Shown here: positions 34,847 to 43,929 of the stretch, piece after piece | Layout of the letters: every line of letters starts with the position of its first letter | Numbering within the stretch: the stretch's first letter is position 1 | The notes under the pieces: generated by a model | Databases searched by the model: none | Told to the model about the DNA's origin: nothing | The model's input: only the letters and a program-made list of their open reading frames with translations | From: Pseudovibrio sp947494035 | GTDB taxonomy: Bacteria; Pseudomonadota; Alphaproteobacteria; Rhizobiales; Stappiaceae | Direction: 5' to 3' | NCBI GenBank assembly: GCA_947494035.1 | Contig: CANLTN010000021.1 | Span: forward strand, 8,572-72,571 | DNA: 64,000 nt | Translations under genes and position numbers: made by a program

Positions 34847-36172
34847 ATGACTGATAGTTTGAAAGTTGGCGTTGCTGGTCTTGGAACCGTCGGTGCTTCG
34901 TTGGTGCGTATCCTCGAAGCAAAGGCGAACGTTCTTGCCAATCGATGTGGCCGACCTATCAAAGTAGTGGCTGTGAGTGCTCGCAGCCGCTCTAAAGATC
35001 GTGGTGTTAATCTGGATGGATTGACCTGGTTTGAAGATCCCGTTGAACTTGCCAAGTTTGACGGGATTGATGTTTTTGTGGAGCTGATTGGCGGTGACGA
35101 GGGTCCGGCTGAGGTGAGTGTCCGCACTGCACTGGAAACCGGAAAACACGTTGTTACAGCCAACAAAGCGCTGCTTGCAAAGCATGCCGTTGCCTTCTCG
35201 CGCCTTGCGGAAGACAAGGGTGTGAGCCTCAACTACGAGGCTGCTGCTGCTGGCGGCATTCCAATCATCAAGACCATGCGTGAGAGCCTTGCGGGCAATG
35301 ATGTGTCCCGCGTTTATGGCATCATGAACGGTACCTGCAACTACATCCTCACCCGTATGGAACGTGAAGGACTGTCATTTGCCGAGTGTCTTGCTGATGC
35401 GCAGCGCCTTGGGTATGCGGAGGCTGATCCGACCTTTGATATTGAAGGGTTTGATACGGCGCATAAGCTGGCGTTGCTGACCAGTCTTGCGTTTGGCTGT
35501 GAAGTCAATGCCGATGCAATCTACGTTGAAGGCATTTCCTCCATCACGACTGCTGATATTCGTGCTGCTGATGAACTTGGATACCGTATCAAGCTGCTGG
35601 GTGTTGCTCAGCGTACGGATACGGGTATAGAGCAGCGCGTGCATCCGACGATGGTGCCCAAGTCCTCTGCGATTGCCCGCATCGACGGCGTATTGAACGC
35701 CGTTGCGGTTGATGGTGATGCGGTTGGCGAGGTTGTGCTGGTTGGACCGGGTGCAGGCGGTGATGCGACAGCGTCCTCCGTAATCTCCGATATTGTTGAC
35801 ATTGCGCGCGATGTTTCCTTGCCGGTGTTTAGCCAATCTGCAACGACGCTTGAAGACTATGTTCCGGCACGGATGCGGGCGCATGCAGGTGGCTATTACA
35901 TTCGGCTTGCTGTTCTGGATATGGCAGGCACTTTTGCCACAATTGCGCGCTGTATGGCGGACAAGGGGATCTCACTTGAGTCTATTGTCCAACGTGGGCC
36001 GCATTCCAGAAATGATAAGGATGGTGTAAGCGATCCTGCAGCACCGCGAAACGTTATTCTGATCACACACGAGACCACAGAACTGGCTGTGCGTGAGGCA
36101 TTGGATGCGATCGCTGCTGAAAAAGTGACATCTGGTAAACCCCAGATGTTGCGTATAGAAGACCTAAAATAA
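34847..36172 (+). CDS. hom: homoserine dehydrogenase
   Basis: Reduces aspartate semialdehyde to homoserine, the branch point for Met and Thr. The 441-residue monofunctional enzyme has an N-terminal NAD(P)-binding GVAGLGTVGASL, then VTANKALLAKH, YEAAAAGGIPIIKTMRESL and GIMNGTCNYILTRM. The catalytic-region block YAEADPTFDIEGFDTAHKLALL follows. The C-terminal ACT domain (about 355-435, YYIRLAVLDMAGTFATIARCMADKGISLESIVQ) suggests feedback control by threonine. The ATG at 34847 lies 31 bases after the aminotransferase stop, so the two are probably one transcript. Confidence 0.97.
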   Translation: MTDSLKVGVAGLGTVGASLVRILEAKANVLANRCGRPIKVVAVSARSRSKDRGVNLDGLTWFEDPVELAKFDGIDVFVELIGGDEGPAEVSVRTALETGKHVVTANKALLAKHAVAFSRLAEDKGVSLNYEAAAAGGIPIIKTMRESLAGNDVSRVYGIMNGTCNYILTRMEREGLSFAECLADAQRLGYAEADPTFDIEGFDTAHKLALLTSLAFGCEVNADAIYVEGISSITTADIRAADELGYRIKLLGVAQRTDTGIEQRVHPTMVPKSSAIARIDGVLNAVAVDGDAVGEVVLVGPGAGGDATASSVISDIVDIARDVSLPVFSQSATTLEDYVPARMRAHAGGYYIRLAVLDMAGTFATIARCMADKGISLESIVQRGPHSRNDKDGVSDPAAPRNVILITHETTELAVREALDAIAAEKVTSGKPQMLRIEDLK

Positions 36173-36218
36173 AACTTCCTCACGTTTAACGTGAAAATAG
36201 GACACCCGAGAGGTTTAA

Positions 36219-37214
36219 ATGGCGGATAGTCATCAGGACGCTACTGACGTTCTTGACCGTATTCTGACACTGGAACTTGCACGCGTTACGGAACGTGCCG
36301 CTGTATCTGCAGCACGTCTTCGTGGGCGGGGCGATGAAAAGGCAGCTGACCAGGCTGCTGTGGACGCAATGCGCCGCGAACTGAACCAACTACCAATCGA
36401 CGGTACCGTCGTGATTGGCGAAGGGGAACGTGATGAAGCGCCGATGCTCTACATTGGCGAAAAGGTTGGTACCAAAGACGGACCAAAGGTTGATATTGCC
36501 CTTGATCCGCTGGAAGGCACCACGATCTGCGCGAAGAACATGCCAAACTCCATTGCTGTTATTGCACTGGCACCGGAAGGTGGTTTGTTGAACGCACCAG
36601 ACAGCTACATGGACAAGATTGCGATCGGGCCGGGTTACCCTGAGGGGACCATCGATCTGGATCGTCCTATTCAGGAAAACCTTGCAGCTGTTGCGAAAGC
36701 CAAGGGCTGCGAAATTAAAGAACTTACCGTCTGTGTGCTGGACCGTCCGCGTCACGCAAAGCTGATTGATGACATTCGCGGCACCGGCGCTTCCATCTAC
36801 CTGATTGGTGATGGTGACGTGGCTGGCATCATTTACACCACAGACCCTGAAGAGACCGGTATCGATCTTTATGTGGGTATTGGTGGTGCGCCTGAGGGTG
36901 TTCTGGCTGCTGCAGCTCTGCGCTGTATCGGTGGTCAGATGCAGGGCCGTCTGGTGATCACCCGCGAAGAGCAGGTTGAGCGCGCAGGCCGCATGGGCAT
37001 TGATGACATCAACCGCAAATACACCATGGAAGAAATGGCGGGCGGCGATGTGCTGTTTGCTGCAACCGGTGTGACCACTGGTAACTTCCTCAAGGGTGTG
37101 AAGCTGGGCCGTAACAACATCACCACACATACTGTTGTGATGCGCTCTACGACCGGTACAGTTCGCTTCATCGAGGCCAAGCATACCCAGTTGGAAAAAT
37201 TCCATCTGGATTGA
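36219..37214 (+). CDS. glpX: class II fructose-1,6-bisphosphatase
   Basis: Dephosphorylates fructose-1,6-bisphosphate in gluconeogenesis; cytosolic and metal dependent. It is 331 residues long. Family features are AAVSAARLRGRGDEKAADQAAVDAMR, VIGEGERDEAPMLYIGE, and the metal/phosphate-binding ALDPLEGTT. YMDKIAIGP, PRHAKLIDDIRGTGASI and the C-terminal FAATGVTTGNFLKGV also fit. AGAGG precedes the ATG. It follows hom by 46 bases and precedes recJ, with a terminator in between. Confidence 0.97.
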   Translation: MADSHQDATDVLDRILTLELARVTERAAVSAARLRGRGDEKAADQAAVDAMRRELNQLPIDGTVVIGEGERDEAPMLYIGEKVGTKDGPKVDIALDPLEGTTICAKNMPNSIAVIALAPEGGLLNAPDSYMDKIAIGPGYPEGTIDLDRPIQENLAAVAKAKGCEIKELTVCVLDRPRHAKLIDDIRGTGASIYLIGDGDVAGIIYTTDPEETGIDLYVGIGGAPEGVLAAAALRCIGGQMQGRLVITREEQVERAGRMGIDDINRKYTMEEMAGGDVLFAATGVTTGNFLKGVKLGRNNITTHTVVMRSTTGTVRFIEAKHTQLEKFHLD

Positions 37215-37242
37215 TTTAGGGCTTTTTCCGAGCTAATTGATT

Positions 37243-37287
37243 AAAGCGGGCGGGTGTGGTGAACACTCGGCCGCTTTTGCTTTTTTA
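37243..37287 (+). terminator. terminator-like hairpin after glpX
   Basis: AAAGCGG pairs with CCGCTTT, with an inner GTGT/ACAC stem, and is followed by TTTTGCTTTTTT. It would separate recJ partly from the upstream genes. Confidence 0.75.
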
Positions 37288-37311
37288 TAAGAACCCAGGC
37301 AGTTTCTCTTT

Positions 37312-39144
37312 ATGGTTATGACATTGGATACATCTGATGCCGAGCGACGTGTGGTCCTTGGTGTCAAAAAGTCTTTAAGCGCACGGGTGTGGCGCGAGCG
37401 GCTTGATGATCAGGGGCTTTCACAGGCGCTTGCCATTGCTCAAAGAACTGAATTGCCTGAAGTGGTGGGCCGGGTGCTGGCCGGACGCAATGTGTTGCTT
37501 GAAGAGGCTTCCGGCTTCCTGAACCCTTCCATTAAAGATCTGATGCCTGATCCTTCCAAACTGGTGGATATGGATAAGGCCTGCGCCCGTGTTGCCGATG
37601 CGGTGCAGGCGGGCGTCAAGATTGCTGTGTTTGGTGACTATGATGTGGACGGGGCAACCTCCTCGGCCTTGTTGAAGCGCTATCTTGTGCAACTTGGTGC
37701 GGAGCCGGATGTTTACATCCCCGACCGGATCATTGATGGCTACGGGCCGAACCCGACTGCGATCAACCAGCTTTATGCGGACGGCGCGCGGCTATTGGTC
37801 ACCGTGGACTGTGGGTCAACCTCGTTTGAAGCGTTTGACGAGGCCAAGCGCATCGGGCTTGAGGTGGTGGTTCTGGATCACCATCAGGTAGATGAGAAGT
37901 TCCCTGAAGTTCATGCGCTGGTGAATGCCAACCGGCAGGACGATCTGTCCGGCCAAGGCCATTTGGCGGCTGTTGGAGTTACCTTCCTTTTCCTTGTGGG
38001 GCTGAACCGTGAGCTGCGTCGCCGTGGGGCCTTTGCTCAACGTGCTGAACCGCGTCTCATGGACCTGCTGGACCTTGTTGCGCTTGGAACCATTTGTGAT
38101 GTGGTGCCGCTGAAAGGGCTCAACCGCGCTTACGTGGTGCAGGGTCTGAAGGTAATGGCGCGGCGTGATAATGTTGGGCTCTCTTGCCTTGCAGACATCT
38201 CGCGCTTGAGCGGAAAGCCGACACCTTACCATCTGGGTTACATGCTTGGGCCACGCATCAACGCGGGCGGACGTATCGGTGATTCTGCGCTCGGCATGAA
38301 GCTGCTTTCCTCTGATGATCGAGATGAAGGGGAGCGCATTGCGGCGACGCTCGAGCGTCTCAATCAGGAGCGTCAGGCGATGGAAGCCGTTATGCTGGAA
38401 GAAGGAGAGGGGCAGGCATTCCAGAAGATGGAAGGAGCTGTTCCCCCTGCTGTGCTTTTGACTGGTGCTGACGGCTGGCATCCGGGTGTGGTTGGGCTCA
38501 TTGCCTCGCGGCTGAAAGAGCGTTATCGCCGACCTGCGTTTGCCATGGCATTTAACGAGAAAGGGATGGGCACAGGCTCTGGCCGCTCAATTATCGGCGT
38601 TGATCTGGGATCTGCTGTGCGGGAGGCTGTTGAGGCGGGCTTGCTGGTTAAGGGCGGCGGACATGCCATGGCGGCTGGACTGACCATCGAAAAAGAGAAA
38701 GTGCCCGAGTTCGAGGCGTTCTTGACCGAGAAGCTGGGTGAGGATGTGGAGCAGGCCTCTGCGGATCATGAACTGACCGTCGATGGTGTTCTCACGCCTG
38801 CGGGCGCAAACCTGAGCCTGTTGGATATGCTGGAGCAGGCCGGGCCTTATGGGGCCTCGCACGCTGAGCCGGTCTTCGCTTTGCCGTCGGTGCCGATCAA
38901 GTTTTCCAAGGTGGTTGGGCAGGGCCATGTGAGCGTGACGCTGGGTGGCAATGACGGTACCAATTTGAAGGCGATTGCCTTTAAGGCGGAAGACCAGCCA
39001 CATGGTAAAGCGCTACTACAATCGCGCGGGAAGCCTTTGCATATTGCCGGAAGTTTGAGCGTTGATACCTGGCAGGGGCAGGCAAAACCATCCTTGCGCA
39101 TCATTGATGTTGCTGATCCGGCTAAGGGACAATTCGGTGCTTAG
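37312..39144 (+). CDS. recJ: single-stranded-DNA-specific exonuclease RecJ
   Basis: A 5'-3' exonuclease on single-stranded DNA in recombination and mismatch repair. The 610-residue protein has the DHH-family motifs: FGDYDVDGATSSALL (motif I), a metal Asp in TVDCGSTSFEA, and VVLDHHQVDE (motif III, the DHH). GPRINAGGRIGDSALGMKLL then leads into DHHA1, with GRSIIGVDLGSAVREA and KGGGHAMAAGLT. The C-terminal OB-like domain (about 500-600) binds DNA. Two ATGs (37312 and 37318) are close and cannot be separated. It ends the aminotransferase-hom-glpX-recJ group. Confidence 0.97.
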   Translation: MVMTLDTSDAERRVVLGVKKSLSARVWRERLDDQGLSQALAIAQRTELPEVVGRVLAGRNVLLEEASGFLNPSIKDLMPDPSKLVDMDKACARVADAVQAGVKIAVFGDYDVDGATSSALLKRYLVQLGAEPDVYIPDRIIDGYGPNPTAINQLYADGARLLVTVDCGSTSFEAFDEAKRIGLEVVVLDHHQVDEKFPEVHALVNANRQDDLSGQGHLAAVGVTFLFLVGLNRELRRRGAFAQRAEPRLMDLLDLVALGTICDVVPLKGLNRAYVVQGLKVMARRDNVGLSCLADISRLSGKPTPYHLGYMLGPRINAGGRIGDSALGMKLLSSDDRDEGERIAATLERLNQERQAMEAVMLEEGEGQAFQKMEGAVPPAVLLTGADGWHPGVVGLIASRLKERYRRPAFAMAFNEKGMGTGSGRSIIGVDLGSAVREAVEAGLLVKGGGHAMAAGLTIEKEKVPEFEAFLTEKLGEDVEQASADHELTVDGVLTPAGANLSLLDMLEQAGPYGASHAEPVFALPSVPIKFSKVVGQGHVSVTLGGNDGTNLKAIAFKAEDQPHGKALLQSRGKPLHIAGSLSVDTWQGQAKPSLRIIDVADPAKGQFGA

Positions 39145-39227
39145 GCAAGGGGCTCGTCTTATACTTTTCAGAGGGAAGCTACCTGTGTGCGGTATGCTCT
39201 TGAGCCAACGCTAACAAGGGAATCTTG

Positions 39228-39671
39228 ATGAGTATTCGTAGGTATCGTGCAGACGATTTGGGCAGCTGCCTTGAGATTTTTGAAGGTAACACGCCCAAGT
39301 TCTTTGACCAAAGTGAGCGGGAAGATTATCGCCGCTATCTGGAAACACTGAATGATCCTTATTTCGTCTTTGAGCAGGCTGGGCAGGTTGTCGGTGCTGG
39401 CGGTTACTGCCAAGGTCCCAATGAGATTGGGCTGGCATGGGGCATGGTGCGCTGTGATCTGCATGGGCAGGGGATTGGATCTGCTCTTGTTCGCTACCGG
39501 CTTGAGCGTATTGCGCAGGACCATCCAGATCGGGCCGTTGTGATTGACACGTCGCAGCATACATCTCCTTTCTATGAGAAGATGGGATTTGAAACCCAGT
39601 CAGTTAAAGAGGATGGGTATGGACCGGGACTGCACATGGTGTTGATGAAGCGTCCGGTCTCATTGGCCTAG
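39228..39671 (+). CDS. GNAT family N-acetyltransferase
   Basis: A 147-residue GNAT protein. The acetyl-CoA pyrophosphate-binding pattern appears in VRCDLHGQGIGSALVRYRLERIA, and the C-terminal IDTSQHTSPFYEKMGFETQ is motif B. It is a single-domain enzyme of unknown substrate. The ATG at 39228 follows CAAGGGAA; a TTG one codon upstream is less likely. Its 3' end overlaps the 3' end of the convergent GNAT gene by 12 bases. The two GNATs are not close paralogues by eye. Confidence 0.85.
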   Translation: MSIRRYRADDLGSCLEIFEGNTPKFFDQSEREDYRRYLETLNDPYFVFEQAGQVVGAGGYCQGPNEIGLAWGMVRCDLHGQGIGSALVRYRLERIAQDHPDRAVVIDTSQHTSPFYEKMGFETQSVKEDGYGPGLHMVLMKRPVSLA

Positions 39672-40127
39672 GTGTTTGCGGAAAATGTTTACCCCGTTCA
39701 CATCCTCCTCAATGCATTGCCAGCCAAGTTTTTCATAATAGCTGCGCAGGCTGAGTTTTGCGAAGAGGTAGAGCGGTGTGCTTTCGCTGTTCCACGCCAG
39801 CTTTTCAAGCTCGTTCACAAGCCGCGCACCGATGCCTTTGCCTCTGTGTGCGGGCGAGATCCATAGGGATGCCAGCCATGGTGTGTATTGCGGGCGTTTA
39901 CTCATATCTGATCTGACCAGCGTGACTGTGCCAAGGAACTGGTGTTGGTCATGAGCGATTAATGTTGTCGGTATGGTTGTCTTGTCAAAACTGGCCTGAA
40001 GTTCCTTATGAACATCTTCAATGGGGTGACCTTCTTCTTTCCACCATTCCAGCCAGATGCCCTTTGCGGCTTCTTCCAGATACTGCGGAGTGTCAGCCAG
40101 ATCTGAAATTGTCAGGGAATCAATCAT
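39660..40127 (-). CDS. GNAT family N-acetyltransferase
   Basis: A 155-residue GNAT protein. The acetyl-CoA site is in LASLWISPAHRGKGIGARLVNELEKLA (R/Q-x-x-G-x-G/A pattern), and LYLFAKLSLRSYYEKLGWQCIEE is the C-terminal motif. The N-terminal part carries EWWKEEGHPIEDV, as in aminoglycoside-acetyltransferase-like or amino-acid acetyltransferase relatives; the substrate is unknown. The ATG at 40127 is preferred because GAGAGG is at proper spacing, whereas the ATG two codons upstream sits directly on that site. It converges with the plus-strand GNAT gene, a 12-base overlap. Confidence 0.85.
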   Translation of the reverse strand: MIDSLTISDLADTPQYLEEAAKGIWLEWWKEEGHPIEDVHKELQASFDKTTIPTTLIAHDQHQFLGTVTLVRSDMSKRPQYTPWLASLWISPAHRGKGIGARLVNELEKLAWNSESTPLYLFAKLSLRSYYEKLGWQCIEEDVNGVNIFRKHLGQ

Positions 40128-40303
40128 TGCCATCCTCTCTGCTGTTTGAGGGACTATAGCTTGGGCACGGGGTTTGTCAGTCTTAAAACATCAAGTTGTT
40201 TTGAGGTGAGGTTTGCAATTTTTGTAGGTTCTCTTAAATGCAGTTGATGCATGCTCGTGTTTCGCGCAGTATGTACTTTGGAACAGGGATTTAAGGAGTA
40301 GCT

Positions 40304-40723
40304 ATGCTGGAGGATGCAAGTGACGCGGCGCCGGTAGACCAATCACGGATTAAACTTGGTCAGGGGCTTGGTCTTGGCTTGGCGCTTGGCGGGTTTTGCG
40401 GTGTTATTGCTATCCTGAGCTCAGCGGCAAGCTCGCATGCAGTAGACAACCAGCTTCTGCAGATTATCTCGCAAATTACGATGATGCATGCAGCTGCGTT
40501 TGTGGGGCTTGGTGTGGCTCACGGGATTACCAATTCAAAGGGCATTGCGCTTGCGATGCTACTGCTGTTTGCAGGGGTCGGGTTGTTCTGCGGTGATCTG
40601 GCTCAGCGGTTGTTCGTGGGCGATAAGCTCTTCGACTTTGCTGCTCCAACGGGCGGGATGTTGATGATCTTTGGCTGGCTTGTCGTCTTTCTGAGTGGCC
40701 TGAACCGGTTGATCAAGAGCTAG
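40304..40723 (+). CDS. DUF423 family membrane protein
   Basis: A 139-residue protein with four hydrophobic helices and the DUF423 pattern: a Gly-rich first helix (GLGLGLALGGFCGVIAIL), a conserved MMHAAAFVGLGVA second helix, then LFAGVGLFCGDLAQRLF and APTGGMLMIFGWLVVFLSG. The function of the family is unknown. AAGGAG precedes the ATG. Its TAG stop is the first three bases of a dispersed repeat element, so the repeat has landed at, or supplied, the end of the gene. Confidence 0.83.
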   Translation: MLEDASDAAPVDQSRIKLGQGLGLGLALGGFCGVIAILSSAASSHAVDNQLLQIISQITMMHAAAFVGLGVAHGITNSKGIALAMLLLFAGVGLFCGDLAQRLFVGDKLFDFAAPTGGMLMIFGWLVVFLSGLNRLIKS

Positions 40724-40825
40724 AGCGTATTCCCGAAAAGTGGGTCCGGTTTTCGGAGAAGAATACGCGTGAAAATAAACGCTTAGAGCTTGGTGCGTGA
40801 ATTCATATGAACGTGACATGCTCTA
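40721..40825 (+). repeat. dispersed repeat, copy A (TAGAGC-bounded)
   Basis: A 105-base element beginning TAGAGC and ending GCTCTA. It matches, base for base over most of its length, the reverse complement of 54470-54573. Shared blocks include TATTCCCGAAAAGTG, GAATAC, CGTGAAAATAA, TAGAGCTTGG, CGTGAAT and CATATGAACG. It supplies the stop codon of the DUF423 gene. Confidence 0.8.
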
Positions 40826-40852
40826 AAGCGTTTCGAATCTTTTAGAAATGAC

Positions 40853-40884
40853 AAAGGGCGAACCGATTGGTCCGCCCTTTTTTT
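40853..40884 (+). terminator. Rho-independent terminator between convergent genes
   Basis: AAAGGGCG pairs with CGCCCTTT with an inner ACC/GGT stem, followed by seven T on the plus strand. It can serve DUF423 and, less well, the convergent oligopeptidase gene. Confidence 0.8.
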
Positions 40885-40915
40885 GTTATGATATCCGGCT
40901 TGCAACGCCTTTTGC

Positions 40916-42964
40916 TTAACTGACCAGTCCGCGGCCTTTGAGAAGTGGTTCGATGGACGGCATTTTACCCCGGAAATCCATATAGGCTTTTGCCGGGTCC
41001 TGAGAGCCGCCCGCAGAATAGATAAACTCTTCCAGCTTGGACGCAGTGTCCGCATGGAAGGCATCGCCGGTTTCCTCAAAGGCTTCGAATGCATCAGCAT
41101 CCATGACTTCTGACCAGAGGTAGCTGTAGTAGCCCGCAGAATATCCGTCACCTGAAAAGGCATGTAGGAGATGCGGGATGCGGTGGCGCATGATGATCTC
41201 TTTTGGCATGCCTATGTCGCCAAGGACCTTTTCTTCAACCTGAGCCGGGTCAAGCGTGGCGAGGGTTTCATCCTTATGGATTGCCATATCAACAATGGCC
41301 GTTGACAGATACTCAACGGTGGCAAAGCCCTGATTGAAGTTTGAGGCCGCCAGCAGACGCTCCAGCAGCTCTTCGGGAATGACTTCGCCGCTCTGGTAAT
41401 GGCGGGCGAATTTCTTCAGGATTTCCGGCTGTGCCAACCAGTGCTCAAAGAGCTGGGAAGGCAGTTCCACAAAGTCCCGCGCCACGCTGGTGCCGGAGAC
41501 AAGCGGGTGGGTGACGTTGGACATGAGGCCGTGGAGGCCGTGGCCAAATTCGTGGAACAGGGTGCGGGCATCATCAAAGGTCAGAAGGGTTGGTTCACCC
41601 TCTGGCGCTTTGGAGAAGTTCATCACATTGACGATGATGGGCCGGATGTCGCCTTTCAGCTTCTGCTGGGAGCGGAACGCACTCATCCAAGCACCGGAGC
41701 GCTTGGAAGAGCGGGCGAAGTAATCACCGATAAAGATGCCGAGGTGTTTGTTGTTTTTGTCGAAGACCTCAAAGACACGAAGGTCCGGATGATAAAGATC
41801 CTGTCCCTTCAGCTCTTTGAAGGTGAGGCCAAATAGGCGAGTTGCGGTGTAAAAGGCGGCTTCGATCATCTGGTCGAGCTGGAAGTATGGCTTGATCTCG
41901 GCTTCATCCAGATCGTGCTTTGCGCTGCGCACTTTTTCTGAATAGTAGCGCCAGTCCCATGGAGCGATCTTGATGTTATCGCCTTCGTTTTGTGCCATCT
42001 CCTGCAGGTCTGCGGCTTCTTCCAGTGCACGTTCTTTGGCTGGGCCCCACACGTTGGCCAGCAGTTCCTCTACCGCGCCGGTGTTCTTTGCCATGACATC
42101 GTCCAGCTTGAATGCGGCGAAGTTTTCAAAGCCGAGCAGTCTGGCTTTTTCATTGCGCAGCTGAACGGTTTCGCGAACGATCTCGGAGTTATTGGTCTTG
42201 CCCGGATTATTGCCGCGGTTTGCCCAAGCGGTGAAGGCTTCCTCACGCAAGTCACGGCGTTTGGAGAATTGCAGGAACGGCTCAATGGACGAGCGGGAGA
42301 GGGTGATGGCGTACTTGCCCGGTTCTCCGCGTTCCTCGGCAGCTGCACTGGCGGCTTTGACAAGGAAGTCCGGCAGGCCTTCCAGATCACTTTCGTTTTC
42401 CAGAAGCAGTTTGTAGGAAGCTTCGTCAGCCAGAACGTTCTGCGCAAAGCTGGTGCCAAGGGTGGCAAGGCGCTCGTTGATTTCTGCGATGCGGGCTTTG
42501 CCTGTGGCATCCAGGCCAGCGCCGGCGCGCTGATAGGTGGAATAGTAACGCTCAAGCACACGGTTCTGCTCAGGTGTGAGATTCAGCGTGTCCTTTTTGG
42601 CAATCAGAGTTTCGATGCGCTTGTAGAGGTCCGGGTTCAGGTGCTTTTTGGTGCTGTAGGCGGCGAGTTTGGGAGAAATGTTGCGTTCGACCTGCTGCAG
42701 GGTTTCGTTGGTATCTGCAGAGGAGAGGTTGAAAAATATGCTTGCAACCTGCTCCAGAGCATCTTCCGCCAGCTCCAAAGCAGCAATGGTGTTCTCAAAA
42801 GTCGGTTCTTCAGGATTTTGAGCGATGCGCTTGATGTTCGCTTCGCCCGCCTCACAGGCCTCTTCAAAAGCGTCTTCAAAATCTTCCGGTTTGATTTGTG
42901 AGAAAGGCGGAAGTCCAAACGGGGTTTTCCAATCTTGCAAAAGAACCTTTGCGATCTCGCTCAT
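40916..42964 (-). CDS. M3 family oligopeptidase (OpdA/Dcp type)
   Basis: A 682-residue cytosolic zinc metallopeptidase that cleaves oligopeptides, such as released signal peptides. The HEFGH zinc motif lies in DARTLFHEFGHGLHGLMS, with the third-ligand Glu in FVELPSQLFEHWL downstream. YSAGYYSYLWSEVMDADAFEAF and the FSGDGYSAGYY tyrosines complete the M3 active site. FKLDDVMAKN and PWDWRYYSEKVR are also conserved. The ATG at 42964 follows CGGAGA; a frame extending to 43036 adds only an unmatched basic leader. Oligopeptidase A versus peptidyl-dipeptidase Dcp cannot be decided. Confidence 0.95.
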   Translation of the reverse strand: MSEIAKVLLQDWKTPFGLPPFSQIKPEDFEDAFEEACEAGEANIKRIAQNPEEPTFENTIAALELAEDALEQVASIFFNLSSADTNETLQQVERNISPKLAAYSTKKHLNPDLYKRIETLIAKKDTLNLTPEQNRVLERYYSTYQRAGAGLDATGKARIAEINERLATLGTSFAQNVLADEASYKLLLENESDLEGLPDFLVKAASAAAEERGEPGKYAITLSRSSIEPFLQFSKRRDLREEAFTAWANRGNNPGKTNNSEIVRETVQLRNEKARLLGFENFAAFKLDDVMAKNTGAVEELLANVWGPAKERALEEAADLQEMAQNEGDNIKIAPWDWRYYSEKVRSAKHDLDEAEIKPYFQLDQMIEAAFYTATRLFGLTFKELKGQDLYHPDLRVFEVFDKNNKHLGIFIGDYFARSSKRSGAWMSAFRSQQKLKGDIRPIIVNVMNFSKAPEGEPTLLTFDDARTLFHEFGHGLHGLMSNVTHPLVSGTSVARDFVELPSQLFEHWLAQPEILKKFARHYQSGEVIPEELLERLLAASNFNQGFATVEYLSTAIVDMAIHKDETLATLDPAQVEEKVLGDIGMPKEIIMRHRIPHLLHAFSGDGYSAGYYSYLWSEVMDADAFEAFEETGDAFHADTASKLEEFIYSAGGSQDPAKAYMDFRGKMPSIEPLLKGRGLVS

Positions 42965-43177
42965 TTTCAATCTCCGGTGACAACAAAATACAGGTTGGTC
43001 TCTCCGATGCGTGTGGGAGAGACAAGCAGCTTTCAAACAATATGGGACGCGCGCTCCCGCAGGACAGCGGTGCCTCTTTAAGGGAACGCGCGCTGGAGAC
43101 GTGAATATGGGTGCTAATGGGAGCGGCGTAAAGGAAGCGGGGTGAAAAATCTCCCAATAGATCCCAATGGGTGTGCT

Positions 43178-43729
43178 TTATAGGAAGGGGACGGGCAATG
43201 CACCCGAAGGGGCGTCTGTGGCAAAAGCCGGGGGTCTTGGTGATGCCAGTGTTATGACCCAGAAATTATGATAGGTGCCGTCTGCTCTGCGCGTGCGAGC
43301 AATGCCCATCTGTGTCACGTTCTTGTTGAGCAGGTTTCTGTTGTGACCACGTGAGTTTTTCCAACCGTTTATAACATCGGTCACATTCGCTTGGCCCGCA
43401 CCCAGATTTTCTCCCGCAGCGGCGTATTGATAGCCCTTAGCCCGAAGGCGGCTTGCCAGTGAGGAGCCGGAGTGGCGGGGAGTCTTGAGGGAGTCCCGAC
43501 TTGCGATATGATCTGCCATGTCCTGTGAGACTGCTTCGAGCTGCGAATTCAGTTCCAGCGCAGGTAATGAATGCTGAGCCCGCCATGCATTGATCTGGCG
43601 AAGGGCTTCGCCCCGATCGCTTCCTGCGTGGGTTATCTCTGTATCTTGCGTTGTTCCTGTCGCCGAGCCTACACAGCCAGCGAGAGAGACAGCCAGTAGC
43701 GCGGCTGCTGTTGTCTTCCTTAAATGCAT
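43178..43729 (-). CDS. CAP-domain lipoprotein, paralogue 1
   Basis: A 183-residue SCP/CAP (CAP superfamily) lipoprotein. A signal peptide ends in the lipobox LAGC. The CAP domain runs from about 40 to 160: EALRQINAWRAQHSLPALELN, VSQDMADHIASRDSLKTPRHSG, AAAGENLGAG, GWKNSRGHNRNLLNK and GTYHNFWVITLA. The His and Glu positions of the CAP cavity are present. It is one of three tandem paralogues, all ending in an ALPV tail. A shared GGGAT-ACRAAC leader lies right before the start. Bacterial CAP proteins are often cell-surface; the activity here is unknown. Confidence 0.9.
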   Translation of the reverse strand: MHLRKTTAAALLAVSLAGCVGSATGTTQDTEITHAGSDRGEALRQINAWRAQHSLPALELNSQLEAVSQDMADHIASRDSLKTPRHSGSSLASRLRAKGYQYAAAGENLGAGQANVTDVINGWKNSRGHNRNLLNKNVTQMGIARTRRADGTYHNFWVITLASPRPPAFATDAPSGALPVPFL

Positions 43730-43768
43730 GTTCGTGATCCCGTTCTTATGAGTGAAATTGGGCTGAAC
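43730..43768 (-). promoter_or_regulatory. shared CAP-gene leader, copy 1
   Basis: On the minus strand, GCCCAATTTC (43754-43768 with flanks) precedes CGGGATCACGAAC, which abuts the ATG. The same two blocks precede the other two CAP genes. Confidence 0.5.
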
Positions 43769-43929
43769 CTTTACGTATCAGGAGAAAGCCGCCTTACTTC
43801 TCAAAGTCATTTTGTGGCGGTTAGCTCTGATGGTGCATTGGAGCTTGGGGTGTTCAAGCAGGTGAGCTGCCTCTAGCAGATCGGCAGTGATATGCTCTCG
43901 TCGCTTGTGAATTTCGGAAAGTGGGGGTG